From CAIWHR01 sp963713275 (GTDB lineage Bacteria; Pseudomonadota; Gammaproteobacteria; Burkholderiales; Casimicrobiaceae), in assembly GCA_963713275.1 (NCBI GenBank), contig CAVQLG010000016.1:72790-136789 (forward strand): a stretch of 64,000 nucleotides of DNA, given 5' to 3'. Shown in pieces: positions 20,104 through 27,565 of the stretch. Position numbers and translations under genes: made by a program. Below the pieces are notes generated by a model. It worked only from the letters and a program-made list of their open reading frames with translations, made no database searches and was not told the origin of the DNA. Every line of letters starts with the position of its first letter. Within the stretch, counting starts at the first letter, position 1.

Positions 20104-20394
20104 GTGACAAAGCCCAGCTTCAAGTGGGACGAGCGCAAGGATGCGGAGAACCAGGCCAAGCACGGGATCCCGTTCGCGTTGGCCCAGTACGCCTTCGCCG
20201 ATCCGAAGCGGGTAATCGCCGAAGACACGGCGCACAGCAACGAGGAGCAGCGGTACTTCTGTTTTGGCCGCGTTGGTGAAGGAATCCTGACTGTTCGCTT
20301 CACCTATCGGGCCGGGGTCATCCGCATCTTCGGTGCCGGCTACTGGCGCAAGGGGAAGACGATCTATGAGAAAGAAAATCGCCTACACGAATGA
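20104..20394 (+). CDS. brnT: BrnT-family ribonuclease toxin
   Basis: 96-residue toxin of a type II toxin-antitoxin pair, a small RelE-like ribonuclease fold in characterised members. The start FKWDERKDAENQAKHGIPF is the typical BrnT opening (WDxxKxxxNxxKHG), followed by FADPKRVIAED, EQRYFCFGRV, ILTVRFTYRAGVIRIFGAGYW and a C-terminal RKGKTIYE. It begins with GTG. It precedes and overlaps brnA by 29 bases, the standard toxin-first order. Confidence 0.92.
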   Translation: MTKPSFKWDERKDAENQAKHGIPFALAQYAFADPKRVIAEDTAHSNEEQRYFCFGRVGEGILTVRFTYRAGVIRIFGAGYWRKGKTIYEKENRLHE

Positions 20395-20644
20395 GCCGAT
20401 CGGTGAGCCTCGGGTGATCCGGGACTTCCTGCCATCGCCGGCCGAGTTGGCGTTTCGGGACGAGGACGTGAAGATCACGATCACTCTAAGCAAGAAGAGT
20501 GTGGAGTTCTTCAAGTCCGAGGCCGCCAAAGCGGATACCCAGTATCAGCGGATGATCCGCCGCCTGCTGGATGCCTACGTTGAGGCCCATGCCGGGGATC
20601 GGCCAGGTCGCGCAAGCCGAACGCGGACAAAGGTTGCCAGCTGA
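20366..20644 (+). CDS. brnA: BrnA-family antitoxin
   Basis: 92-residue antitoxin partner of BrnT. The ATG at 20366 follows AAGGGGAAG. The N-terminal part is disordered-like. A DNA-binding segment follows (DEDVKITITLSKKSVEFFKSEAAKADTQYQRMIRRLLDAYVEAH), matching the ribbon-helix-helix-type BrnA/CopG pattern (VxITIRLSxxxxxFFKxxA...YQxMIRxLLDxYV). The C-terminus is a basic tail. It would neutralise BrnT and repress the operon. Confidence 0.92.
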   Translation: MRKKIAYTNEPIGEPRVIRDFLPSPAELAFRDEDVKITITLSKKSVEFFKSEAAKADTQYQRMIRRLLDAYVEAHAGDRPGRASRTRTKVAS

Positions 20645-21042
20645 GAAACGACGAAGGATGGCCGCTTTGCGGCTGCTCGCCTACGTCCGCTTCCTACGGG
20701 GAGCGATGTCCACAACGGATCGCGAAGAGTTGACCGAAGCCTCGGCCTCGTCTGAGGACTGTAAGAATTTCCGACGGTGGGCCGCCATCTCCGCACCGCA
20801 TCGAGGCGGCCTATCGGGCTGCGGACACCGAATCGATCGAAGTTCCGCAATTGGGAGGAGCCGTCGCTCGCGACCGGTCCCGCGGCCGACCGGTCATGGT
20901 CGGTTAAGAGTCGGCCGTAGACCCAGCCCGATAGCGGACAGCGCCTAATCCAAGATGGACCTTGCCAGAGCCAGGCGCCATGCCTCGGCTTCGCGCATCC
21001 GGTCGGCGAATCCGCGCCGCCCGGCCCAACGCAAGGAGGTCC
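20645..21042. other. About 400-bp spacer, no gene recognised
   Basis: Stretch between brnA and the recombinase. No supported gene. A minus-strand open frame crosses it but overlaps brnA and the recombinase and has atypical composition. Base composition looks lower in GC than the flanking housekeeping genes, in keeping with acquired DNA. Confidence 0.4.
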
Positions 21043-21045
21043 ATG

Positions 21046-21966
21046 ATGGAATGTACGAACAGTCCGCGCACCCATGTGCCTTGGAACGAGGGCCAGCTCA
21101 TCGGGCAGAAGGCCCCGCTCAAGCCCAAGGAAGTCTGGGCGATCCGGGCCCGCTCTGCAGATGGAGAACCGCGCCTGGGAACTGACGCTGTTCGACCTCG
21201 GCATCGACAGCAAGCTGCGCGCCTGCGATCTGGTGAAGCTGAGCGTACGCGATGTCTGCCACGGTGACCGGGTTGCCAACCGGGCAACCGTCCTGCAGCA
21301 GAAGACGCAACGGCCGGTCCAGTTCGAGATCTCGCCGGCTACCCGGGAGGCGGTGGAGGCTTGGGTTCGGAAGGTCGGCCTCAGGTCCGACGACTACCTG
21401 TTCCCAAGCCGGCTACACGGCTCACCGCACCTGGGCACCCGCCAGTACGCCCGCATCCTCGACGGGTGGGTGTCGTCGGTCGGGCTGGATCCGGCGGGCT
21501 ACGGAACCCACTCGATGCGGCGCACCAAGGCTTCTCTGATCTACCGCCGAACGAAGAACCTGCGGGCGGTGCAATTGCTGCTCGGGCACAGCAAGCTGGA
21601 CTATCTCCCGCGCCGGACTATGTCCCGCCGGCCGCAACCCGCGCTGAGCGGATTGAGCAGCAGTGGACATAGTTCCAACGCCAGCCGCTCCGACGCCAAG
21701 AGCATCTCGCATCGAATCGTTCAGACTTGCCAAGGGTGGCGTGTCGTTTCGTTGCAAGATAAGCTCTTGCGGCGGGAGGGCTGGCCAGATGGACTATGTC
21801 CACGCTGCTCAACCCGCACAGCGAGGGCTGAGGCCAACGGGACATAGTCCGGCGCGGGAGATAGTCCAGCCTATGTCCCGCGGGACATAGGCTGGAGAGC
21901 ACGGTGAGGTACCTCGGCATCGAAGTCGACGACGCGCTCGAGCTGGCCGGGCAGACTGACGTTTGA
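21046..21966 (+). pseudogene. Tyrosine recombinase/integrase interrupted by a fold-back element
   Basis: Small phage-integrase-type recombinase, about 205 residues if intact. It starts MECTNSPRTHVPWNEGQ after AAGGAGGT, shifts frame by one extra base near 21155-21165 (IRAR to LQMENRAWELTL), and continues with the catalytic domain: SKLRACDLVKLSVRDV (first Arg), GTHSMRRTKASLIYRRT (HxxR) and AVQLLLGHSKL. At 21600 the gene is cut by a 290-bp element. After it, 21897-21966 encodes STVRYLGIEVDDALELAGQTDV*, with the catalytic Tyr. Removing the element and one copy of GCTGGA restores SKLESTVRYLG exactly. The interruption separates the His/Arg box from the catalytic Tyr, so the protein is surely inactive. 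Confidence 0.85.
21601..21890. mobile_element. Fold-back (palindromic) element inside the recombinase gene
   Basis: 290-bp insertion flanked by a 6-bp direct repeat GCTGGA (21595-21600 and 21891-21896). Including the flank, a perfect 32-bp inverted repeat joins 21596-21627 to 21838-21869, and weaker symmetry continues inward (for example both arms carry TTGAGCAGC, GTGGACATAG, GCCAGCC and AAGAGC). At its right end a second perfect 32-bp palindrome spans 21865-21896. The unit CTATGTCCCG/CGGGACATAG recurs several times. There is no transposase frame. This is a miniature or fold-back transposable element, family unknown. Confidence 0.8.
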
Positions 21967-22513
21967 CCCGAGTCCGCTCTCAAGAGCTACTGCGTCTGCC
22001 GCTGGGCAGGCGCAGTTCGGTCAACTGGACACATTGAGGGGGTATCCCTTTAGCTCCACCAGCCATCAAGATGTCGTGGTCCCGGTCGGGCGCAGGGGGC
22101 GCCGATTGCGTCCTCAACGAATGCGCTGGAGCTAAAGGGATACGCCTTGGACATTGACAGTTGTGCGAGACGGCGTTTTCCGCGCGGCAGCCTCGGTGGG
22201 GGCGCGATTCCCGGTACCGGTGCGGACGACCTGTGGAGGGTTGTGCGAGTCGGCGGGGTATTTCACCGCGACCCAGCCAGGACCACCAGCTTCAGCCGCT
22301 CTCGCTCGATTGTGACCTGCACCGCGTCGCCAGGCTGCAGCCCGGGCGCCTTCCGCGCCACGGTCGGGGTCGCGAGCTGTCCCAAGGCATCCGGTCTCGC
22401 CGAACGCCGAGGGCTTTGCCGAGCAGATAGGCGTGTGCCGCGGGGCGGACCGTGGTAGGGTCACCCGTAAGGACGAGCTGCCTGGGGCTCGCCGCATCGA
22501 TGGGAGGGAAGCC
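21967..22513. other. 547-bp spacer rich in repeats
   Basis: Between the broken recombinase and the next gene. It holds the 102-bp inverted-repeat unit at 22042-22143 and a 16-bp direct repeat (GTTGTGCGAGACGGCG at 22160-22175 and the copy with one change at 22240-22255). On the minus strand 22265-22400 encodes a short stretch (GLQPGDAVQVTIERERLKL) that could be a gene remnant but is too short to name. No intact gene. Confidence 0.4.
22042..22143. repeat. 102-bp unit with perfect 17-bp terminal inverted repeats
   Basis: GTATCCCTTTAGCTCCA (22042-22058) is exactly complementary to 22127-22143. The 68-bp interior shows little further symmetry and no gene. Just outside lie similar words in direct orientation (TGGACACATTGA at 22026-22037 and TTGGACATTGACA from 22147). 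It could be a very small transposable element or a solo pair of ends left by one. Confidence 0.6.
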
Positions 22514-23539
22514 TTGCCGATCTATCTCGTCCGCTGGCCGGACCTTTCCGCGTCGCTCGTGCGCGCCCGGGACGAGGACGACCTGACCGACATCCTCGAC
22601 CAGGTGGCCAACCCTGACGGATGCGAGTGGTCGATCTACGAGGGGCCGTTGTTCATCGACTTCCGGCTGCCGGCGGCGTGGCGCATCGAGGACGAGCGTC
22701 CCGGCGAACCGGTGGCACCCGAGCAGGTGGTCGTCGGTGATGTCGGCCGGCTGGCGACCGAGGGCGTCGTCGACGCCTTGGAGCTGTCGCTCGCGGGCGA
22801 GGACGGCCATGACACCGCCATGGCGATCCTCCGCTGCGCCTTCCCCGCCGTCCACGCGGCCATCGAGAAGCTCTACGAGCGCGACGAGGAACTCGCGGGC
22901 GAGGGGGTGGTTCCCGAAGCCGAGATCCGGGAGGCGCTCCGCGGCGAGCTGGTGCGGCGCCTGCAATGGTCCTGGAGGCAGGCGCAGCTGCTGAAGAAGG
23001 ACGACGTGCTCTCCGCGCTCGCCCGGCAGATGGACTCGCCCCTCTCGCTCGTCCGCAAGTACGCCGAGCTGGCGCGTGGCCCGCGGCGGAACGGCGCAGA
23101 CGGCGAGTTCGCGCCAGGAGAGGACGACCGTGACGCACGTCGCGCGATGCCCGCGCCGACGGCGATGGGCGTGGAACAAGCAACGCCGCTGCGCGAGCCG
23201 CTGTTCAGGGTGTCCAACCATCACACCGCGGACTGCGGCGAGCCGCCGGCCCTCGACGGGGATGCGGCGGGAACCTACTTTGGATACTTCGCGAACGAGC
23301 GTGGCGAGCAGGCCATCTACACCTACGACCCCGCGACCGGCGAGGCGACCCTGCGCATGGGCGACGCGGGCTGGCACGACGCCTACCGCGTCAAGGACGG
23401 CCGAGCGGAGGGGCTGTTGCTCGGCACGACCGAGGCGATGTGGCTGCGCGCATGCTGGCTCGCCACGGGCGCGTTGAGGGATCACGCCGTGCCCGGCACC
23501 GGCGGCGGAACTTCTCCAGGCCGCTCCGACCACGAGTGA
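22514..23539 (+). CDS. Unrecognised two-part soluble protein
   Basis: 341-residue protein that I do not recognise. Start is a TTG at 22514, chosen because GGGAGG lies six bases upstream and the protein then begins MPIYLVRWPDLSASLVRARDED. The earlier ATG (22433) has no such site. The N-terminal part (about 1-200) is acidic with a regular pattern (DILDQVANPDGCEWSIYEGPLFIDF, then a long helical region ending LARQMDSPLSLVRKYAEL). After an acidic, Pro-rich linker, residues about 240-325 form a second compact unit (LFRVSNHHTADCGEPPALDGD, then GTYFGYFANERGEQAIYTYD, GEATLRMGDAGWHDAYRV, WLRACWLATGAL). No signal peptide or membrane helix. It lies in an accessory region and stands alone. Confidence 0.75.
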   Translation: MPIYLVRWPDLSASLVRARDEDDLTDILDQVANPDGCEWSIYEGPLFIDFRLPAAWRIEDERPGEPVAPEQVVVGDVGRLATEGVVDALELSLAGEDGHDTAMAILRCAFPAVHAAIEKLYERDEELAGEGVVPEAEIREALRGELVRRLQWSWRQAQLLKKDDVLSALARQMDSPLSLVRKYAELARGPRRNGADGEFAPGEDDRDARRAMPAPTAMGVEQATPLREPLFRVSNHHTADCGEPPALDGDAAGTYFGYFANERGEQAIYTYDPATGEATLRMGDAGWHDAYRVKDGRAEGLLLGTTEAMWLRACWLATGALRDHAVPGTGGGTSPGRSDHE

Positions 23540-23761
23540 CTTTTCGGTCCGGGAGGGATGCGATCCGTCCGGACCGTCCGCATCCGGCCATTCTAGTCGT
23601 GCAGGATTGCCGGGCAGTTGACCGGTGAGCGGTCGTTCGCAATGGCGCGCCGAAGCAGCGCTGGCGGCGGACACGCGGCGGCGTCACCGGAGCGACAATG
23701 CGGTCGAGCAGCTCAAGTGGCTTTCGGCGTATCCTGCACTATCAAAACGTAAGGAGGTTCC

Positions 23762-24130
23762 ATGCTTGCAATTCGCCCCCTCGATGCCAAGGTTCCGATC
23801 AACGATCAACTCGGTGACGACCTCTCGCCCGTCATCCTTGTCAACGTGTTCACAGTCGATCCGGTCGACGTGGAGGCGTTGCTCAAGGCGTGGGAGCACG
23901 ACGCCAATTGGATGAAGCGACAGCCGGGCTACATTTCCACCCAATTGCACCGGGGAATCGCCGGCAGTTGCGTGTTCCTGAACTATGCGGTGTGGGAGTC
24001 GGTTGCTCATTTCCGGATGGCGTTCACGCATCCGGAGTTCGCCAGTGCGCTAGACGCGTATCCATCCAGTGCAGTCGCGCAGCCACACCTGTTCCGCCGC
24101 GTCGCCGTGCCGAACCTCTGCGCAGCGTGA
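23762..24130 (+). CDS. Antibiotic biosynthesis monooxygenase (ABM)-like protein
   Basis: 122-residue small protein with the dimeric alpha/beta ABM fold pattern: SPVILVNVFTVDPVDVEALLKAWEHDANWMKRQPGYISTQLHR, then FLNYAVWESVAHFRMAFTHPEF. Such proteins are cofactor-free quinone or haem-interacting monooxygenases, or simple stress proteins. The substrate cannot be inferred. The ATG follows a strong ribosome-binding site (AAGGAGGTTCC), suggesting good expression. A short hairpin (CCTGAA 24137-24142 with TTCAGG 24148-24153) follows the stop. Confidence 0.85.
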   Translation: MLAIRPLDAKVPINDQLGDDLSPVILVNVFTVDPVDVEALLKAWEHDANWMKRQPGYISTQLHRGIAGSCVFLNYAVWESVAHFRMAFTHPEFASALDAYPSSAVAQPHLFRRVAVPNLCAA

Positions 24131-24276
24131 GGACCGCCTGAATCCACTTCAGGTGGGTGGCAACGTTCGCCGCGCGTCGAACTGGAACCGCAGACAATCA
24201 GGCAACTTGCGGCCATGAACTGCCGTCCACGACAGTCGGCAAGGAGGATCCACGACCTCCCTCGCGGCGCCTCGGG

Positions 24277-24696
24277 TCAGGTTTCGACGGGGAAGATGCG
24301 GAACCGCTTGCGACCACCGACGCGAAGTGCTTGGAAGTGACGCAGGTCCAGGGTCAGGACCTCAGTGGTCCCGAGCCGTTCGGCGAGCACGACGATCGAG
24401 GCATCGGCAAGCCCGATCTGCAGATCGCCGTAGCGGCGCATGATTTCACCGGCTCGCTCCACATCATCGGCCGTGAAACTCTCCAACCGATATGCGCCTC
24501 GCACCACCTCGTCGAGCAGCGCCGCTTGTGCGCGCGCGCCGACATGCCGCATCAAGAGGTAGTCCAGTTCGGCCAGAACAAAGGGCGACAGCAGCAACGG
24601 CCCCCTGGCCGACTCCAGGGCCGCTCGGCATGGCGCATGCTTGCGCTGGCTGACGTCCAGCGCGGCCAGCAGGCCGCTCGTGTCGAGCAGGATCAC
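24277..24696 (-). CDS. vapC: PIN-domain ribonuclease toxin (VapC type)
   Basis: 139-residue PIN-domain protein. Acidic residues expected for metal-dependent RNA cleavage are visible in LLDTSGLLAALD at the start, in SPFVLAELDYLL and in LQIGLADASIVVLAERL, with a final LDLRHFQALR. Start MILLDTS overlaps the stop of the upstream antitoxin in an ATGA junction (24693-24696). Together with that gene it forms a VapBC-type toxin-antitoxin module in the accessory region. Confidence 0.9.
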   Translation of the reverse strand: MILLDTSGLLAALDVSQRKHAPCRAALESARGPLLLSPFVLAELDYLLMRHVGARAQAALLDEVVRGAYRLESFTADDVERAGEIMRRYGDLQIGLADASIVVLAERLGTTEVLTLDLRHFQALRVGGRKRFRIFPVET

Positions 24697-24914
24697 GGGC
24701 TGCCGAAGCCCTCGAGAGCTTCATCGAGGTGCTCGGCGAGCATCGGCTTGCCGCTCTCGATCAGCGGCAGCCGAGGCCGTGGCGCGGGCGCCTCGGCAAC
24801 GATCTTGCGCAACGCCTCGCGGATCAGCTCGGCTTCGCTGGTGCCGCGCGCGCTGGCCAATCGGCCGAGTGCACGCTTGACCTCGGCCGGCACATAGACA
24901 GTGGTTTTCTCCAT
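24693..24914 (-). CDS. vapB: Ribbon-helix-helix antitoxin (VapB type)
   Basis: 73-residue antitoxin. MEKTTVYVPAEVKRALGRLASARGTSEAELIREALRKIV is a classical ribbon-helix-helix DNA-binding segment, followed by a Pro-rich linker and a C-terminal toxin-binding tail. The ATG at 24914 is the natural start. Upstream on the same strand the words TATGG, TATCTTG and TATGG repeat across the region that would carry the promoter, a possible self-regulatory site. Coupled to the toxin gene by a four-base overlap. Confidence 0.9.
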   Translation of the reverse strand: MEKTTVYVPAEVKRALGRLASARGTSEAELIREALRKIVAEAPAPRPRLPLIESGKPMLAEHLDEALEGFGSP

Positions 24915-25603
24915 GCCATACAAGATACCATATACGGGGCCGAAAGGGGGGAGGTCTCGCCTCTTGGGGTCATGTTCCTTCCCATGCCTTGATCGGCGGG
25001 TTCGCGCTGTGCCAGTGCGCGATCAACGAGGCGTTGGCGACCCGGGACAAGGCCGCGCAGGGCTGCTCGAGCTGCCGCCCGATGGACTGCACGCGAGGCT
25101 GTCGGGGTTGTTGACCTCGGTCAGTGTCATGGAGCGTGCTTCGACCCGATCGCTGCGACTGCTGCTTGCCTGTGTCGGCCCGTCGCAGAGGCCTCCTCCG
25201 GGCGACTCCATACGAGCCCGACCGGCCGCTTCGAGGCAACGAGCTGGGGATCGCGGATGTCTCCTCAGGGTCGTGAAGCGACCGACCTGTCTTCGGATTC
25301 ATCGCCGGAAAGCGGTCACTGAACTTCCGCTGCCTAGAAGCGGCCGACCGTCACCCGCTGCTTCCGACCCACACCAGTCCGTCGCGACATCTGGCGCAAA
25401 CGTCTGCTATGTAGGGACAGGCGGTCGCCGCGCCGCGGATCATCACATGACGCTCTATGGCGAGGCTTGGCCGCACCGCTTTCGCACCGGACGCGCGTTG
25501 ATACAATGTAGAGTCCCCGGTCGGCGACGTGTGGGAACATTCGAAGACCGAAAGCTCCCGATCCTGATCGGCTCGGAGGAACCGATTCCCGCGATCCGAG
25601 TGT
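24915..25603. other. 689-bp spacer, no gene recognised
   Basis: Between the VapBC pair and the DsrE-like gene. Several open frames exist on both strands but none shows a family pattern, a ribosome-binding site or sensible composition. The stretch reads like degraded sequence, with patches such as CAACCCCGACAGCC on the minus strand. A TACAAT at 25502-25507 resembles a -10 box but drives no recognisable gene. Confidence 0.4.
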
Positions 25604-26065
25604 CTACCAGGCGAGAACCTTGGTATCGGTTCGAAACAGTACCTCGTTCACGGTCTTGACCGATGCCACCTCGGCCCCCTCAATCAGGTCGGTGTCGGCC
25701 ATGCTCAGCGCCTTCATGCACACCGGGCAGACGAGCACCTTGCCGCCAGCGGCCTGGAATTCTCGGTACATCTCATGCACGGTCTTTCCGAACTGCTCGG
25801 CGCGAACATTCGCCTTGTTCTTGTGGAACATCGAAGTCGCCTGCACGCTGACGAAGATGACCACCGGCTTGTGATCCTGCTTCAGGCCGAAGTTGGTGGC
25901 GAAGAACGCCGCCATCGCGACCTTCCACGGGTCATCATTGGTCAGGTTGATGAACAGCGCGGACTTGTCCTGCGCTTGCGCGGTCATCGGCGCGACCAGT
26001 GCGCTGAATGCGACGACGAGGCAGGCGAGTACAACGGCGAACGGCTTGAGTCGAGGTGAAATCAT
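25604..26065 (-). CDS. Exported DsrE-like protein
   Basis: 153-residue protein of the DsrE/DsrF-like fold. The ATG at 26065 follows GGAG and gives a signal peptide (LKPFAVVLACLVVAFSALV, then APMTAQAQ). The mature part begins KSALFINLTNDDPWKVAMAAFFATNF, continues KPVVIFVSVQATSMFHK and has the cysteine motif GKVLVCPVCMKALSM, where DsrE-type proteins often carry a reactive cysteine, and ends VKTVNEVLFRTDTKVLAW. It is probably periplasmic and linked to sulfur or redox chemistry by family. The exact role is unknown. It is divergent from the CMD-family gene, with a perfect palindrome CTGTTAACAG (26145-26154) between them. Confidence 0.85.
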   Translation of the reverse strand: MISPRLKPFAVVLACLVVAFSALVAPMTAQAQDKSALFINLTNDDPWKVAMAAFFATNFGLKQDHKPVVIFVSVQATSMFHKNKANVRAEQFGKTVHEMYREFQAAGGKVLVCPVCMKALSMADTDLIEGAEVASVKTVNEVLFRTDTKVLAW

Positions 26066-26278
26066 TTCCCAATCTCCATCGAAGGTGCGCGCGAGGCTCC
26101 AACGTGAACCGCGGTGGCGGAGCGATCGCGCTGGTGACAACTGTCTGTTAACAGGCTCAAACGCTACGGGGTTTCGCAGGTGGGCAGTTGGCAAACAGAA
26201 ATTCCTACCCAACGTAACCCGCAGGCGGATGCTACCTTACTGTTCCTCGCGCGATTTGCGCCAAGTCAAGACACTCCT

Positions 26279-26866
26279 ATGCGACTCCCAGCGCCGCCTC
26301 CCCCGTGGTACTTGCGCCCGCTGCACTGGTGGCAGCGGCGGAAGTACGGTGTTGTGCTTGACCCGACGGCACTCTGGTCGTATCGGCCGCGTGCGCTGCT
26401 GGCCTTTCTCGGGCTGGTCGCGGCTTTGCGTGGGCGCAGTTCTCCGCTACCGGCCGAGCTTCGGGCATTGGTCGCATTGCGCGTGTCCCAACTCAATAGC
26501 TGTGCGTTCTGCGTCGACATGAACGCCTCGATGCTCGACGACGCCAGCATTGCGCAGGACAAAGCCGCGGCCGTTGCCGATTGGCGCCATCGACCGGAGT
26601 TTGTGCCGGCCGAGCAGTTGGCGCTTGAGTACGCCGAGGAGATGACTTCTACCCCGCCTGCGGTAAGTGACGACTTGTTCCAGCGAATTCGGGCGATCTT
26701 GCCACCCGCTGCGATCGTCGAACTGACGGCGGTTGTGGCGTTGCAGAATATGTCGGCACGGTTCAACTCCGCGCTGCAAGCGGATGCCTACGGATTCTGT
26801 CGCCTACCTGACGGCTCGACGGGCAATCCTGGCGCGGATATCTCGAACTTCGACGGCACTCGATAG
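26279..26866 (+). CDS. Carboxymuconolactone decarboxylase (CMD)-family protein
   Basis: 195-residue AhpD-like protein. After a Pro/Trp-rich start (MRLPAPPPPWYLRPLHWW) the CMD domain follows: LPAELRALVALRVSQLNSCAFCVDMNASML, with the CxxC redox motif. The histidine that normally follows (CxxCxxxH) is Asn here. Then EQLALEYAEEM and AAIVELTAVVALQNMSARFNSAL. Relatives act as peroxidase partners or in alkylhydroperoxide defence. Loss of the His may alter activity. The ATG at 26279 lacks a clear ribosome-binding site. A GTG at 26180 would add an unlikely extension. Confidence 0.8.
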   Translation: MRLPAPPPPWYLRPLHWWQRRKYGVVLDPTALWSYRPRALLAFLGLVAALRGRSSPLPAELRALVALRVSQLNSCAFCVDMNASMLDDASIAQDKAAAVADWRHRPEFVPAEQLALEYAEEMTSTPPAVSDDLFQRIRAILPPAAIVELTAVVALQNMSARFNSALQADAYGFCRLPDGSTGNPGADISNFDGTR

Positions 26867-26901
26867 GCGACGAGCATGGACGCCATGCCACCCAGGATCT
26901 T

Positions 26902-27093
26902 GCCGGGTATGGACTGCGCACGGCGCTGGAAAGCAGTGTCGCATCGCACGGCTTGGACTACTACCTGTGCGGGACACGGTGTCGGCCGGCGTTCCGCGAT
27001 GCGAGCGACCGGCCTTGGGTGATCATTGAAGATCGTCGTGCCTTTTGCAAATGGCCGGTTCTCATCCAGGAGCCGACCTTCGACCGAGTGTGA
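26902..27093 (+). pseudogene. YHS-domain-like remnant
   Basis: The frame codes for ...ALESSVASHGLDYYLC, then GTRCRPAFRDASDRPW, ending at the TGA 27091-27093. The core GLDYYLCGTRCRPAF matches the YHS domain (YYFCxxxCxxxF), which is found as small metal-binding proteins and at the N-terminus of metal-pumping P-type ATPases. The usual DPVCGM start is absent (AGYGLR instead) and no start codon or ribosome-binding site is visible in this frame, so it is probably a fragment, or broken by an indel. Confidence 0.45.
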
Positions 27094-27255
27094 TCCACCG
27101 TCTCCTCCTGGCCGAACGCAGTCGCCCGTTCCGACGGCGACGTCGTGATCCGGGCGCGGACGGGCGCGGTCAGCATCAACACCCTGGCACCTCTGACAGG
27201 TGCGCGCCGGGCCGAACCTCTGAACGGTGTCGGCGTGCGATAGCTTCCTCCGAAC

Positions 27256-27285
27256 GCCCGGCCGCGTGCCGGGCTCTCTTTTCTT
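27256..27285 (+). terminator. Intrinsic terminator 1
   Basis: GCCCGGC (27256-27262), five-base loop, GCCGGGC (27268-27274), then TCTCTTTTCTT. A good rho-independent terminator. It could end transcription coming from the CMD gene and YHS remnant. Between 27094 and 27256 no gene is recognised. Confidence 0.65.
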
Positions 27286-27390
27286 GCCGAGTCTCCCCAC
27301 GCACTGTTCGCTGCGCTCGTTACGCTGTAATGAGCGCGCGAGGTGAGCGCGGTGGCACAGGGGTGGTTGTTGACCGCCCCCGGCCCCGCG

Positions 27391-27418
27391 AGCCCCGCTG
27401 CTGTGTGGCGGGGCTTTT
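27391..27418 (+). terminator. Intrinsic terminator 2
   Basis: AGCCCCGC (27391-27398) pairs with GCGGGGCT (27408-27415) around a nine-base loop and is followed by TTTT. It reads in the same direction as terminator 1, about 130 bp downstream, with no recognised protein gene between them. From 27419 to 27565 nothing else was identified. Confidence 0.65.
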
Positions 27419-27565
27419 CGTTGGCGCACGCGCTGCGCCTTGGGCGTACGAGTAAGGGTATCGGGTGCGCCGCGCGTGGTCTCCGCCCTGCGGTATGGCT
27501 CATACTCGCTTTTCCGCCGCGCGGCCCACCGCGCATCCTGCGCGCGACGGCCTCAGCGTCCTCGA

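Noticed and set aside
22042..22143. Integron attC site
   Set aside because: Size and symmetry are suggestive, but the GTTRRRY/RYYYAAC core sites are absent.
22265..22400. Minus-strand stretch with GLQPGDAVQVTIERERLKL, resembling the end of an AbrB-like protein
   Set aside because: Too short, no start, and the motif is common by chance in basic hydrophilic sequence.
24901..25659. 252-codon plus-strand frame across the spacer after vapB
   Set aside because: Begins inside the vapB promoter region, is Arg/Pro/Ser-rich and overlaps the DsrE-like gene.
26788..27429. 213-codon minus-strand frame before fur
   Set aside because: Overlaps the CMD gene end and two plus-strand terminators. No family pattern or ribosome-binding site.
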